A stretch of 64,000 nt of DNA from NCBI GenBank assembly GCA_002633005.1, contig NMRA01000145.1:275737-339736 (forward strand), written 5' to 3'. The translations under genes and the position numbers were made by a program. This DNA is from Phoronis australis. Its lineage: Eukaryota; Phoronida; Phoronidae. This document shows positions 11,961-25,442 of this stretch, piece by piece. The notes beneath the pieces were generated by a model that worked only from the letters and a program-made list of their open reading frames with translations, did not search any database and was not told where the DNA came from. How positions within the stretch are numbered: the stretch's first letter is position 1; each line of letters opens with the position of its first letter.

Positions 11961-14592
11961 CCTTTACTTTTTTAGCACACAATGTGACAAACAAGTGAAA
12001 TTTCATTTTATCAACTTTCTCAACAAAAATAAAAATTAAGAAATTGTAGAATACTGTATGATTGTTTTGTAGTGTGTATGTTTCTGTTATTTGCAGCACA
12101 GTTATAATCGTTTTTTAGAAAATAGAAAAATGGGAATTATGGCAATAAATTTTGTGTGGAATAAGTAAAAAAATGTCGCAGTACCCTATTTGATTTGGCC
12201 AGATTGACCCCTACGTTCAGCTAATGCCTACCTCCAAAAATTTCTCAAACTGACATTTTTAAATGCTTGTGCTCAGCTTATGGCAACTTAAACAACCTTA
12301 GTAAGTCAAATTTTGTCGGTTTGCCGCTGACATGTTCAAGTAGTAATGTACATTCTTTCAGAAGATGGTGCTGGTCTCTCTATCCGTGAAAAACCAATTG
12401 TGTGACTAGTAAAAATGGTGAAACTGACTGTGCTACTTCAGGAAACAAAAAAGGAATTAATATTTGCTAAAACATTCTTTTCTGTTATATTTGGAAATGG
12501 AAATTCAAGGTCTCAACGTCACACCCGTGACACCACACACACTAATTGACATGAAAAGTACGAAATGCCAACACACGCAAAATGTTGCAGATGACTGTTT
12601 CTGTTGCAGTAAGTCTTAGCATTCCTGAGGTGTTGTGCCGGGGCATTAGATTTTAAACACGTTTACATACGAATTTGTAAGGTATGTGCCACAGTTGCAT
12701 CTTTTTGACATAATTACCACGCATTCACACTGATAAAACTTCTCTTGTTCATAGCTTTCTTCCAAAAAAACCATCTTCATGTGTTTTGGAAATTTCCTTC
12801 CATGGGCCCTGTCGACTTATGTTTGACTAGGCTTATATAGGGATATTTCGCTTACCATATTCAGGTAAGGCTAGTAGCATATGCTTGCAGGTGACAGTTT
12901 CTTATTGATTACTTGTCTCTAATCACCAAATCCTGCTGTCATCAGGACCAGATAATCTGTGCCTTAAACAAATATCAATTTATATCACTAGGTTAAGGCA
13001 ATCGGTCCAATTTACAGTACATTCAGAAATGTAAATTGCCTTGGCAAAGGGCTGTCGATGGGTTTGTTTTTCAAAAAAGCTATTAGTTTCCCAGATACAA
13101 AATACTCACTTCAGCTGCATAGTAAAAAATTGTCCTCTCAGATTTATTTGTTTAGGGTATAGTGTACTAATCAAACATGTGGCTGACATGAAAATTATAT
13201 CAAATCTCATCCTAAATGCTGATAAGGGTTTTTTCAGAGGCTACCCAGATAGGACTTCATGTCAAAGGAAGGCTCCATGCTTTTGTTTGTGAGTGAAAAA
13301 TTAGTGTGTTTTCATTGAAATATCTTACTCACTATTGACATTGCTTCTTTTTAATATTCTTAAGGACTATTAGCAACCCTAACTTATTACATCAAGATGT
13401 CCCTAGTCTAAAGATATCTCCCCAGCAGTCTAGAAAAGCAGTTTGCCAGTGACATTGACATACCATATCCTTTGATACCCAGACAAATTACCGTGAATAG
13501 TTGCATTCTTGTGCATTTTGTGTAACCAGCTTGATCTTGACAATAAGTACTATGAAGATTGGTTGTAATTAACTACCCTTGCCTGACAATGTTATTCATG
13601 GAATTATAAGTTGATATAGGTAATGTCACCTGTGTTTGCTGCATTAGGAAGACCCACAATTTGAGTTGAGGGTTGGCTCCAAGTCTGTATATTTAGTCAA
13701 ATGTAAGTCTGCAAAACTGGATTTTAACTCGCTAAAAGTATATATTTTCTGAATGTAGAACACCTGAAGATTTTTTTTTGTTTTTCTGAATGTAGAAAGC
13801 ATGCAGATTTTTAAAAATTATTCTTGGGGTCACCTGACTATGTCTTATTAGTAAAATTTAGCTTAACAGAAAGTTACTCTGATACCATACCCACGATGTT
13901 AACGTTAAAAAATGGTGGTGCGGTGCAGTTTTCCAAAATCTATTGTTTTCCTTTTATGCAACTTAACATTTTGTAGTGAAAGTCAAAAGTTTTAGTTCAG
14001 TAGCCCCTCGTGAAAAAGTGTAACATTTCAAAAACAATTTCTTACAACACTTTTGAAGAACAATGCATAAAACATATTCTGAATGTTTCGTATGAATCCG
14101 ATTCGCCGTTTGTAAGATATGATGTTCTAAAGTTAACCAAATTTGGACATTTTTCTATTGTCCTAGGTAATCTTAAAGGTTTAGCTGATGCACCTTCCAG
14201 CAGAAACAAAGTAATTTGGATACCTATTAATTAACTACCCATGCTGGGCTTAAACTCCATCCACAGTTTATGTGATTGAGACCACCCATATTTTAGTGAA
14301 CCTGGCCTTGCCTAAATTTTACCTCCCAAAGTGTGTGAAACTCGATTACATTTGAGTAATGAACAGTTCGAGTTTCTGTGGCACCTTGCATTATTCAGGC
14401 AAAAAATAATCTGTATTGTATTATTTGACTCTTGTATGTGGATCTGGAGGTAATTTCAGCTCCTTGGACATTTACACTGATCAACCTTTTGGGTAAACGC
14501 CCACCCTGACTTAAAATGCCCTCCTGTGTTAACCTAGAAGATTACAGTATTAATTTTGTTAGTGATTTCAAGGTGCTGAGTACCTGAAGTTC

Positions 14593-14922
14593 ATGGGCCC
14601 TTTCCAAGAAACTGGCTAAAATTCATTTTTTTTTACTTTTTGAGTCTAAGATTTGTCTCAACTTTGAAACTTTGAAACTGCTTTCTTGAAGGGGTCTTGA
14701 GACAAATTTAAGTTTTATCTTAAAATTGACTGCAGTTTAAGATTTGTCTGCCACGTCTGATAAGTTAGTCAAAATTAAGACTAAACTTATGTCAGAAACT
14801 TAAGTCAATATTCAGATCGCTTTCTTGAAATGGTCTTGAGACAAATTTAAGTTTTATCTTAAAATTGGCTGAAGTTTTAAGATTTGTCTTAGCTAAGTCA
14901 GTTTTCTTGGAACAGGCCCCAT
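14593..14922. mobile_element. MITE-like element with terminal inverted repeats
   Basis: The left end ATGGGCCCTTTCCAAGAAAC is matched on the other strand by the right end ATGGGGCCTGTTCCAAGAAA. Inside, a block of about 70 bases containing TCTTGAGACAAATTTAAG occurs twice, at about 14680 and 14817. It is about 330 bases long with no coding frame, so it is a non-autonomous DNA element. Confidence 0.6.
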
Positions 14923-15910
14923 ATCTATAAAATTTCATCCTTTTTTTCATTTTGTAGTTATTGTACTATTTGTTATCATAATAACATTTTAAAGTATTTG
15001 CTCTAGCAACCATATGACACCTTTTATTTTGGAAATCATCAAAATTCACTATTTGAAACAAGATCAATTGTGGCAATTCTGTTTTGCGTAAGTGGCGAGA
15101 TTTTAGTCATGCAGCTATACTTCATGAAAATGATAGGAAATTTATTAATTTCCTGTATTGTTTGCGGCTTCTACAGTTTAACCATGATTTTTATATCGCA
15201 TTGCGTTATCGGATTAGGATTTTTGTTTTGAAGTTTGTCCTGTGTGGATTTCATTATAGGTTTTTATTGACTTCCTGTTTTTTCTGTAGGCCACTGTTTG
15301 GCCAAATAAAGCTTAACCAAACATTAGTTGATAACAGTTATAATTAACAAGTATTGACCTTGCGTTTTGTTATATTGTCGCGGGGTGAAGTTGCGGTCAG
15401 TAGGTCTTAACCCTGTCCAAAAGCCAGCAGTAAACGCTCGTCAGTTTAGCGCACAAGATGTTGCACATGTGGAATTTTATTTTGTCGTCTCAAATAAATG
15501 TTGATACAAACTTAACTTCATCGTTACCGTGATTTGTTCTGAACTACTATCATAAAATCTAACTTTGGTAAAAATGTTGAGCATTTTAATTGCGAAAACA
15601 ACCTTTGAATATGGAGAAATTTCCATTTTTGCAGTTTTTTGTGCAACTACAAACAAATGCGCTTTTCCCTACGCATGTGCATTCTTTGAAGTAAGCAGTC
15701 TTGCTCCAAAATTGCAAGTGAAAACTGGTGATTTTGGGGGTAATTCAAACTGCAAGCAAAGCGGCCTCAAAAGTGTTCCTTGCATCCGTTCACATTACTG
15801 AAGTTTTTGCTGCCAGCGATAGTGCTAGCGAAAACCATAGCGTTTTAGCCATCACGTGAATGTGGTTTTTGAGTAACGAAGCAAAAGGTATGGCAGATCA
15901 CTCATGGCGT

Positions 15911-15987
15911 CTGCTTTACATATGCTGTCTGCTTTACATATGCTGTCTGCTTTACATATGCTGTCTGCTTTACATATGCTGTCTGCT
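15911..15987. repeat. 18-base tandem repeat, 4.3 copies
   Basis: Unit CTGCTTTACATATGCTGT is repeated four times without change, then a partial fifth copy CTGCT. The absence of any difference between copies suggests recent expansion. Confidence 0.95.
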
Positions 15988-16721
15988 GAACCCTTCAAAA
16001 TGTGCTGCTCTCAACAAGTTACATAAGGTCGGGTGTCAACCGCAAGGAGTTGGTTTTTGTTTCTGAGTCACTATGCTGTAATCTTTCTGCTCGATATGAG
16101 AAACACATACTCGATATAAGAAACACGTACTGGTATATATGAAAGCAAATTTCTTTCAGGGCTAATACCCGCTAGACATACCTTTGCTGCAGTATAGTGG
16201 TTGGCAAATCTTTCACCTTATTATTCATTGCTCGAGGCATAAGCTGTGTAACCAGAGACAGTTTCTTTTGACAACGCTGCCTGGTATGTTTATGCGTTTG
16301 AATGTTTTTTCTTCCATTGTTTTCTGAAAAAATAATAACGAACAGACTAGATTGTGAAACAACTGAATAGCGGAATGGGCCGCAAACACAGGCCATTATG
16401 TCCAGTATGCCAATGATACAACATTTCCTGGACCGGTGAAGGGTAAATACGAGTGAACAATTTGTCAAAACTTCGAATGTCTCGGTGACTCGGTGACTTT
16501 ACTGAAGTAACTATGGTTTGCGGAATGTGAAGTATTGCAAAAAAGTTTATCTATGAAATAGATTACATTCCATGGTATTTTACATCAATGATGCTGATTA
16601 CAACAATTCATTTTATAACGCGTGTAAGAAGGTGGATCAGAGGGTCGAGGCGAACTTTCTTAAAGGCATCCTGTCTGCCATCTGGCCAGTCACGTGCGAT
16701 TACTATGGGCGGGCAGAGCCT

Positions 16722-16758
16722 AGCCACAAATTCAGCCACAAATTCAGCCACAAATTCA
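16722..16758. repeat. 12-base tandem repeat, 3 copies
   Basis: Unit AGCCACAAATTC occurs three times in a row. Confidence 0.9.
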
Positions 16759-17100
16759 GATCAACTTGGCCTACACTTGGAGTTACTCCACGAACGAGTT
16801 TTGGCTAGGTCTAGTTAGTGTGAACTCGGTAAAAATATATGTCTTCTCAAAAACACTGTTTCAATTTTCTCTATTACCTTTTGATTTCGTTTAATGTAAC
16901 TATTGTTTTTTTTTCTAAAAATCATATACGTAAGTTCTATTTTTGATATATCGCCTCTTGCTAAGCAGATCATTTCAAAAACAATTTCCCAACAGCATTT
17001 TTGAGAACAGTGCATAAAAGATGTTACGTCAAAATGGGGTGTACTATAATACATTATTGCACGTCCTCGGCAGTTATTTTCTGTACCAAAACCCCTAGTA

Positions 17101-17132
17101 GGATTTGAAGGAATTATAATTCCTTCAAATCC
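17101..17132. repeat. 32-base perfect palindrome
   Basis: GGATTTGAAGGAATTA is followed immediately by its exact reverse complement TAATTCCTTCAAATCC, so the whole block is self-complementary with no spacer. Confidence 0.95.
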
Positions 17133-17403
17133 CACTCGGTGTCTAGATACGGGAAATAATTGCCTCGCCGTACAATAATCTACACCTATCTGAAAGCTTC
17201 ATTAAGTCCGATCAGCCATTTCTCAAATGCTGATGTGTATTTTTTTAGGGTGCATGTTTTTCAACCTTAGCAAGCTCCTATGTGGAATAAATCCAAACTT
17301 CAAACACATTAATAGATTAAGTTATTGGAAGTTTGACACCTGTCTTGTTTCTGCTGCACTATGACCGAAATACTGAGTTTTATTTCTTCATTTTTACTCG
17401 GAT

Positions 17404-18066
17404 TTAATTTGTTTGACAATGCTTGGATTCCAGGAAGACAACATTGTAGGGCTTTGGGAATTTTTCAATTGGAGACTTTGGTGGCCGTGCCTCCTCCCTG
17501 GTGATATCATATCTTTGACGATCTGAGTCCCTCTTAAAACTGATAAAATGTTGCCCATTTTTCGATGCATCTCTGGTTGCCATACCAAGCAGTCGATATC
17601 GATTATGCATGTTTAGGGGGTGTCTATGAATATCTACTGGGTGAACTTTGAGCAAACTGTGGCTAAAACTTATTCTAAATATTTAAAATGCAACTTCTGT
17701 ATGTTACCCAGTCATAGTTATTGGTACACTGCTATTATCTTTACACAGTTTGCACATCAACTGATGGTGATCAAATAAATGTTTTTTGTCATCTGTCAAC
17801 TTTTCCATGGGTGTTAGAGACTTTGCATCGTGTCGTGTATATGTTAAGTCAATATGCAGTTGTTCTGTTATCGTTACTTTTGCCCTGTCATTGTATGTTC
17901 GCAGGCGATGCTTCCTTGGCTCTGTAAGCCAACACTTTTCAATGTTTGTTGAATGGATTTCTTTCCGATCTGGCCTCAGGAACAAACACTTGAAATTTCT
18001 AGTTACCTCTGATAGGGTGTTGAAAATCGGAGTGTTGAGAAACATTATTGAATGCAAATACTGCAT
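17404..18066 (-). pseudogene. Degenerate coding-like stretch, function unknown
   Basis: On the minus strand a 120-codon frame (18066 to 17707) and an 83-codon frame (17655 to 17404) lie in the same reading frame, separated only by two TAA codons. The inferred protein is charged and polar (for example KHRLRTYNDRAKVTITEQ, then RDSDRQRYDITREEARPP), unlike the hydrophobic chance frames nearby. The two parts could be joined by removing 51 bases with GT...AG ends (17707 to 17657), which keeps the frame; but 51 bases would be a very short intron, so a decaying gene or a chance frame is equally possible. I do not recognise the family. Confidence 0.2.
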
Positions 18067-20406
18067 TCAAAAGGTTTTTGTTCATTTATCACGATCTGCT
18101 TAGGTTGCGGGTATTTATTTTCTAAGGTTGCTGTTATTTATCCTTGGTGCAATGCTGTATCAATATTCAGCTTTGGATTTATCGTGGTATATGTGAGCAA
18201 AAAGTCTCGGACACAAAATTAACACAATTAAAACTACACTCTTTCTTGAGTAGATGAACTTGATTACCAGTACAAAACCGGACGGTTAGACCAATCTGTA
18301 GTTAAAATTTGTGAAGCGGTTGTAACCGTGAGATATAGTGCCCTCTGTTGATCAACTTCTTGTTTTCACCGATTCTTCAATCCACTGTTCTTTTTTACAG
18401 GTTTGTGCGCAATTCACAACAAATTAATGGAAGCGGTTGCACTTAGTTTGTCGATTTGAGTATTTTATTGCTACTTATTTTACTTACCTGCCAAAGGACG
18501 TCACTTTACCAAAATGGAAATCAAGCAAATGGTGCCTGCCCATGTCACGAGTACTGTACACTGTTTTGTAATCGACATCTGACTTCTTTGCTGTAAAACT
18601 GATAAAGTGATGTAGTGATGTCATTCGAATGTTGCAATTGCAAAAAACTTATACACAGTTGGGTTTTCTACATTTTGATGGTAACTTTGGTCCAGTATTT
18701 CGTCTCAGTGGACTGAAAAAACGTGAGCGTCATGTACATTACTAACTTTTTACCCACCCCATTCTCTAGCTGTTTTTCAACACTAGTCTACAAACAGCTA
18801 GTTAGCTGAAAAGATGTTGCAAGTATCAATGCCAAACAAAACATGCCGCATACATTGTAGTTTTGTCCCAGAAGCTTTGAAAAGATTATGTTCCTTGATG
18901 CCCCAAATATAGATTATAATATAATTCTTCTACAAAATTATTTGCACATGTTGATAGGAATGTCCCTGTTATATGTTTCATGCTGTCAAAACGAGATTTT
19001 GTGATTATTTTAAAATTTAAAGTGAACCACAAGGGTTCACGTCAAGTTTTTGTTGTTTATTTCTTTTCCAAATCTGTGCTAGTGGTTTATTTAACATCCC
19101 TCTAGTATATACCATACACATAAGTTTTCAAATATACACACACACATAATTTTTCAAAACTCTCCAAAGTCCGTCACAGCGTGAGAGGTGGCCGATGTCG
19201 AACTGTGTGTAGGTACCTTAACAATAGTTTGCTCGAATAAATTCAGAGGTCACTGTTTATGGTCTTGAGCAAAAAGATATTACCCCAAAATCACTTCTTA
19301 CGGTCCCAGTTTGGAACAAGTTTTAGCTTACTCTACTGCTCATTCATGGTCAACTTCAGTACTTTTTTGAAATCGGAAATTGCTATGAACGAATGTTACG
19401 TGGCTTTGAATAAACTTAACCAGCCATCAGACAGCACCAAGGGAACCCATGCCCTCCGGGTCTTAACGTCTTTTGTCATGCTGTGTCATGATATAGCAGA
19501 TCCGAAATCAATTTGTTAGTTGGCTTTTCTTATATGGATTTGTTTTAATTTCTTTGGGTGTCAATAGTTGCTTGAATGATGCCTGTTTACTCTATTTGAT
19601 ATTGCTGGTTTGTTTTTGCACTCATTGTGGTGTTGGTACAAAGCCTGAGTAATACGTGACACATGGTATTGAATATATAACTTTGAGCATGTTCATTTGA
19701 AGGGGAGCAGCTTCTACGTGTCTGTTTTTGTTGATTTTGTATTTTTGAATATACTAAATGAACATGACTGCTGTGATCTGAAATTTTCTATGATAATAAC
19801 ACTAATCATAATATTGGTTGGTAATGGCAAGAAATGTTTATTCTCAATGGCGAAATTGACAGTTTGTAAAACAATTGATCAATGGAAAAGGATGTATAGA
19901 TGATGCATTTGTACAAACCTACTCATGTAATGGTAAATTCACATGAAAATAATCACCAAAATTGCATATTTTCAAAGGTGCAGGTTTTCTCAACATATTT
20001 GACGGTCACCATGACACAGCATTTGAAAACAGTAAAGTATATTCAGGGATACTTATCTTTGACGAAAAAATTTGAAAATAAAATTGCGCTTGTTATCCTT
20101 GTTGTTCCCTTTTGTGGTCTACTTGAAAGTGCTGAGGTTTACGATAATATTTGGAGGACTGCTGATTTGTTCTTTGTGGCTGATCAATAACAAATTTTAT
20201 AACTTATTCTGATTTTAAAGTATTGTTGGTATCTGAGACTGAACAAAATATCTCATAAACAGGTTACTGTCTGAGTCCAAAGTGTGCTTAGCACCTTGAA
20301 TAATAAGAAATCAACTTTTTTAATTGAGTTTTTCTGTTTTAGTGATGACTTACAAATAATTTTATTCCAGGGTCATTGATTGTGACCCTATTATTATTTT
20401 CTGGAT
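18067..20406. other. Intergenic, no gene seen
   Basis: AT-rich. A short CA run lies near 19132-19147. Open frames at 19259-19519, 19697-19903 and 19900-20190 have no recognisable content. Confidence 0.45.
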
Positions 20407-20913
20407 CTGAAGTCGCCTTCACATTAGAGACGGAACTTTGCTTTTATTGAAGTTTCTGTAAGTGGGAAAGGGAAACTCCTGTAGTTAATCTGCAAGCGAA
20501 ACTTTGCTGAGTATTGTAGGATTTAAAAACAAAGTTTTGGTACTCATTGAAACTTCGGTGTAGTGGGAAAAGTCAGAGCGAAACTTCGCAGAAGTTATCG
20601 GTAGAAGTCACGGGAACAATATACAATCACGTGATACTCGCAAAATGTGTTCTTTGTTATTATAGTGTAGCGGACATGTTCTCTATAGACGCCCATAAAT
20701 AAATGAAAGAAAGCATATCTGATGAAGAATGACACATTTTCAGAAACACTCGTGATTGGCAGGAGTACAATTTTCAGTTAGCCTCGATCCACTACTCAAT
20801 ATTCGTTTGAGAGTACGAATGAAATGCGTCGTCTGGTATCTTAGCGATAACTTCGATATCGCTGTCTAGTGGCAAAGGTAACCGAAGGTCCCCTAATGTG
20901 AAAGCGCCTTAAG
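20407..20913. mobile_element. MITE-like element with TTCACATTAG ends
   Basis: The left end GAAGTCGCCTTCACATTAGA is matched on the opposite strand by TAAGGCGCTTTCACATTAGG. The element is about 507 bases and contains internal inverted pieces (GAAACTTCG, CGAAGTT) but no coding frame. Confidence 0.6.
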
Positions 20914-23900
20914 ACATGGGAAATTTCCCTTCTATGTTTTCAAACATAGCTTCTTGTGTATTAGATGGTTTTTAATTCAAATCAAATATTTTCAATGGTT
21001 TGACAAAGACCACTGTTGGATTTCCAACTAAAGGAAGTCGTCTTTCACCTCTGTTAAAACTGAAGTGGTTTGATAAGGAATCAAAAGTCCACTTGTAGCT
21101 TTAGGCATTGCATAGTTCATCTACTTAGAAGACTTGCTCAGACTGAAATGTAAACGAAAACCAAATTGCCGTTTGGTTAAGCCTATTTGCATAAGACTGT
21201 CTTAAAAAATCTTACTTAAGCTTCTTATCACCACGCGCAGTGTTTTTATGTTTGCTTCTGTGCTAGTTGTCCGAGATACTATTATTCCGAGTTGTTAGAG
21301 TGACGAGCGCTTTTAATCCAAGTTCCTTAGCACCATTAATTAACAAGTAGAAAATGTTATTAATATTTAATTGAGTATCTTACCTATGTCATGGCAATGA
21401 TAACCTTGTTTAACTTTGATAGGATGGCGACCGGAATGTTATTTACATTGTTTTTATGCAGCTTGCTAGCTAATTTCTTTCAATGTAGGGTTTTAAAATA
21501 AAAATTAATTTCTTTAGTTACTGATTTTAATGACTGTTGTTTTTTTGTTTGCAAAAATGGATTTTTGTATGGTCTTTGTGATACCTAACACTTTTGTTTC
21601 CGAGGGTTAGAATTCTTCAAATATCTATCCCTGTACCTGAGTTTTCTATGGACAAGCCATGTATATTTGGAAAATATCAGTTCAGGCACCAAAAGTCGTA
21701 TCCAAATGTATTTCGGAGCGAGGACAAATGTACAATTTGATGTAGTAACACTGTCACATCTCACATCTGCTGTAGATGGCACTGCCTAACAAAAATCCCC
21801 TCAAGGAGTACAATTTATTTCAGTGGGTTACCAGAAGCTATTACCTGCTTCCCTGACCTGGCTTCCTTTGTGAGTTACACTAATAATTCCTTTCATTATG
21901 TAGTTCTTGTACTATTGATGTGCTTGTGCCACTAATGTGGAATTATAGATCCTCTTTGTAGTATTATGTAACTTGCCAAAGCTGCAGTGGTAAACAACCT
22001 GACTTGTCACAATTACCCATTTTGCCTGTTGCTTGCTTTATGTTCCTAGTTGTTTGAAGGTGTTTGGTTGATAAACATGGTTTGAAATGGCCTAGTTATG
22101 ATGCTGGGGAGTGAAATTGTTACTTTATGATTTAGCTTGAAAAGATTGAAGTTGTTTTTTGATTGATTGGTAATGATTTCTATAATCTGTAAACAGAGGC
22201 CATTTTGGGTAAATACGGTATCATTGGAAATGAGCGATGTAGGTATTGACGTTGAACAAAATTATACTATACCCGTGTTCGGGAAAAAGTTATTATGTTT
22301 CAGATTTTGTTGAAACAACTAAGGTTGGTTTAAAAACGGAAAACACAAAATGCTGTTACTGTCTTGCACTATTTTGGGAGAGCTTTCTACTTCCATTTGG
22401 CCTGAAAATTGTGGAAAATATTAGAAACTTAATTTTTACAGGACACCTTGGTTAATAGAATTGTATAAATACCACTGTTTAATCTAGAAGCCTGTTTATC
22501 AAGCATTTTGATCTAAAAGTCTGTATTGCTAGTTTGCCAAACCCCAGACTGCAGCTGTTGATCTAGGTGTCTTGTCCAAGAGGTAATCCACAATTTTTGT
22601 GGGGGGACAATACAAAGTCTCATATTTTGTAGTGAGCATGATAGAATCTCACATTTTGGAGGCTTTACTGGTTTAAAAGGGACCAGTTTGTAGAATGGTA
22701 TGTGGAGACCCTGATTTTCCATAAAAAAGGAAATCTGTTTTACCAAACATAAATCTCATTATTTTCCCTTTTCCAAACTGTCAAATTCTGTTTTACTGTT
22801 TCAACGTGATAAATAATAAAAACATGACTTATGAACTACCTTACTTTCTCTGCTGAATTATGCTGCAACTTCATTTTACCAATGAAGTTGCGACACGCCA
22901 TGTTTCTTGAAACAGGAAAAGAAAAGCATCATCTTCAGCAAGAATGAACAACTACTTGAATGTGTTTGTTGCAAAACAATTGTCAATCAATCTGAGGCCA
23001 GAATATGCCGAATTTGATGGTCTGTGTTTTACTGTGTGAAAAAGATTTCAGACAAGACTGTAGGTACTGTAAAGTTGAGCTTGAAATGGTAGTATATAAT
23101 AATTGTGTTTTCTGGAGGTCAAATAATGCTATCGTGGAAATTGTGTCATCCTTTACATGAATGACTGTTGCTAAGACTACTTTGATCACAGGTGACTAGT
23201 CAGTCATGTGAGAATTGCTATGATATTACATTTTGACGTCCTGTCAGCGCGAGTATTTCAAACCCAGTTGTCGAGAGGGGTTTCTCTATGTCTGACCAAT
23301 TTTGTTGTCGCCCCAATTCCATGCCGTTGTTCAGAGGAATGCTTGTGAAGCCTTCGACTCACTGGTGTCTATTTCCTTGGTATGACACTTTTCTCTCAAG
23401 TTTTAGTTTTAGTTCCCCAAATTAAGTCCCAAGGCTGAAAATGCTTTAGCAACCGCTAAATATCTGGCTTGCTTTTCATTCCTCTCTCTGATATTTTGGT
23501 ATTTTCAAGACATCCATTGTGGTACATTTGCAGAGTGTGTATTGCGGAAACCTCTTAAAAAGTCCCTGAGTGAATCTCACTTCTAGGTCATATGCTTATA
23601 ACCAATAGATGTCTCTGCAGTATTCTCCAGTCAGGCAAAGAAATTCATGGGTGGGTGTTGATCCAATAGATGTCTCAGCGATATTCTCCAGTCACACAAT
23701 GGCTTTGTAGATGAGTGTTGATCGATTACTTCTCTGGTCATTGTCTTCAATAGGCACTGAAGCCTTACCAGGTATCCTATTGCAGCTGTCTGTCTTCACA
23801 GGAAATTATGGCCTTTCAGGAAACATAAAAAGAAGAAAAACATTACACGATTATGTCTGCACAATGATGACATAATGCATTGCCGCAACTTGCGTTCAAG

Positions 23901-25442
23901 CTTTTTTCAGTGCATGTTATGATCTTAGCTTGAGCTTATACTTGTGTAACATTTGAGAATATTTTCTACAGGAATACTTTTATTGTTGCCTTATGTTATT
24001 TGTTGTGATCATTAAAACTGTATTAGTGAAAAAAGAAGAATTGTTTTCCATCAAAAAGTCGCACTACCAGCTTCTCACCAACAACTATTATGATTTGATG
24101 GCATGGCGATTGCAAAGAATTTTAAAAAATGGTGCGAATTTTCAGTGAGCTTTAAAATATCCCCTAGTTATATGTTTTTAAAAATGTTTACAAATACTCA
24201 ATCCTAATGTAACATCACATCTAATTCCAACATGACATTGCTACANCACCCCCCGGACTGAAACTTGATAGGGAAAGTAGGCTTCATGGCATGTATTGAC
24301 AGCCTGAATTTTTCTGGTTGCAGATAATCTCGAAGTGTAGTTCTGGCAAAAATCCAAACAATTGCTTGCAATGATTTCTTGACTTCATTTTGCTTAATGC
24401 TAATTTGCATAAAAAACTACAATGACTTATTTTGTCACTATCATTCTTATAACAAAATGAAAATATACACCCCTATGCAAAAACTTTTCAAACATAGCTC
24501 TGAATTTTGAACCTGGCTTTTAGCTTTTCAAATTGATGCAAAATTTCCAAATGTATCTTGGTACTTTTCAAACATGGCTGGCTCATAGTCTCCAAGCGTG
24601 TCTCAGAACTTTTCAAATTTTACTGTAAGCTGCTCGGTATTTGAATAGCTATAGGATAACACTGTTAAGGATTAGTGTCAGGCTATTCTCGTTGACATCA
24701 TTTATATGAAAAAGGTCTCGAGAGTTTTGGTCATTTCTGAATCCTTTCTTGTCACATTCTACACTTTTGGTTGTTTGTATAGCGTAGTTGTACGTGGAGT
24801 TAGTTAAAGTTTGATAGATTGGGGAATTATTCGTTACCCTTGTGTAATTAATTATGCATAATAACAATACCATCGTAATTTACTTTCATTTTGTATGCAC
24901 CACTGCACTGATTGCTGTGCTCTAACTTCACGCTTCAAGCAATACGTTTTTAAATAATCACTTTGAATGTGTTTCCATGGAAACTAACAAATATCATGTA
25001 TACCCTGAGGTCATATATTTTGCTGCTGAAGTATCTAGTAGCATGTACTGCGTGAGCCAACACTGGCGTGTACAATGTTTCTCATATTGAGCACTAAGTC
25101 GTAGGTGTAAATTTGTTCCCGTCCTTCTGTTTTTTTTGCTAGAACGTGTGGTCAGACCTGCGTATCTGGTGAGCCCAGCAAGCGCGTTGTTGTGGTGATT
25201 TTTCTTTTAGGAAATGACGTGTCTCTTGCGAATCACTTCACGATCACATTAATGGATTGGGCGCAAATTAAAATCGAAGTTAACATTCGATTGACAATCT
25301 TGAATAAAATGGACCTCTGAACGTTGAAGAGTTGTTTGACAGATGCTATCTAGTTTAGCCAGTGTTCAAAGTTATGTTGCAGTGAAAAACTTAAGGTTAG
25401 TCTCATGGCCGCTCTATGTTGTATTTCTTACTCGTTTGACCA
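20914..25442. other. Intergenic, no gene seen
   Basis: AT-rich. Contains a 61-base duplication at 23602-23722, one ambiguous base at 24246 and several scattered CTTTTCAAA words at 24480-24620. No supported exon. Confidence 0.45.
23602..23722. repeat. Tandem duplication of a 61-base unit
   Basis: Two adjoining copies both start CCAATAGATGTCTC and end GTGTTGAT (23602-23662 and 23663-23722). They have diverged by substitutions and one base of length. Confidence 0.85.

Larger units (their letters stand above)
6130..14592. other. Intergenic, no gene seen
   Basis: Long AT-rich stretch. Points of note: a strong donor after a short ATG frame (MARRCVLIVTW, then G|GTGAGT) at 6666-6702; a YY1-like AAAATGGCGGCC at 8435-8446 with an ATTGG box about 20 bases on; a hydrophobic 69-codon frame at 9814-10020 ending in a donor-like CAAA|GTGAGT; and one copy of a dispersed repeat at 11730-11960. 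None of these makes a supported gene. Confidence 0.45.
14923..17403. other. Intergenic with small tandem repeats, no gene seen
   Basis: Holds the 18-base repeat at 15911-15987, the 12-base repeat at 16722-16758 and the palindrome at 17101-17132. A CpG-richer patch at 16620-16720 carries CACGTG and GGGCGGG. No supported exon. Confidence 0.45.

Noticed and set aside
18336-18356. CTCF-like words (also near 58436 and 62068)
   Set aside because: Short matches to GNNCTCTNNTG-type motifs expected by chance in 64 kb; no orientation pattern that would support insulators.
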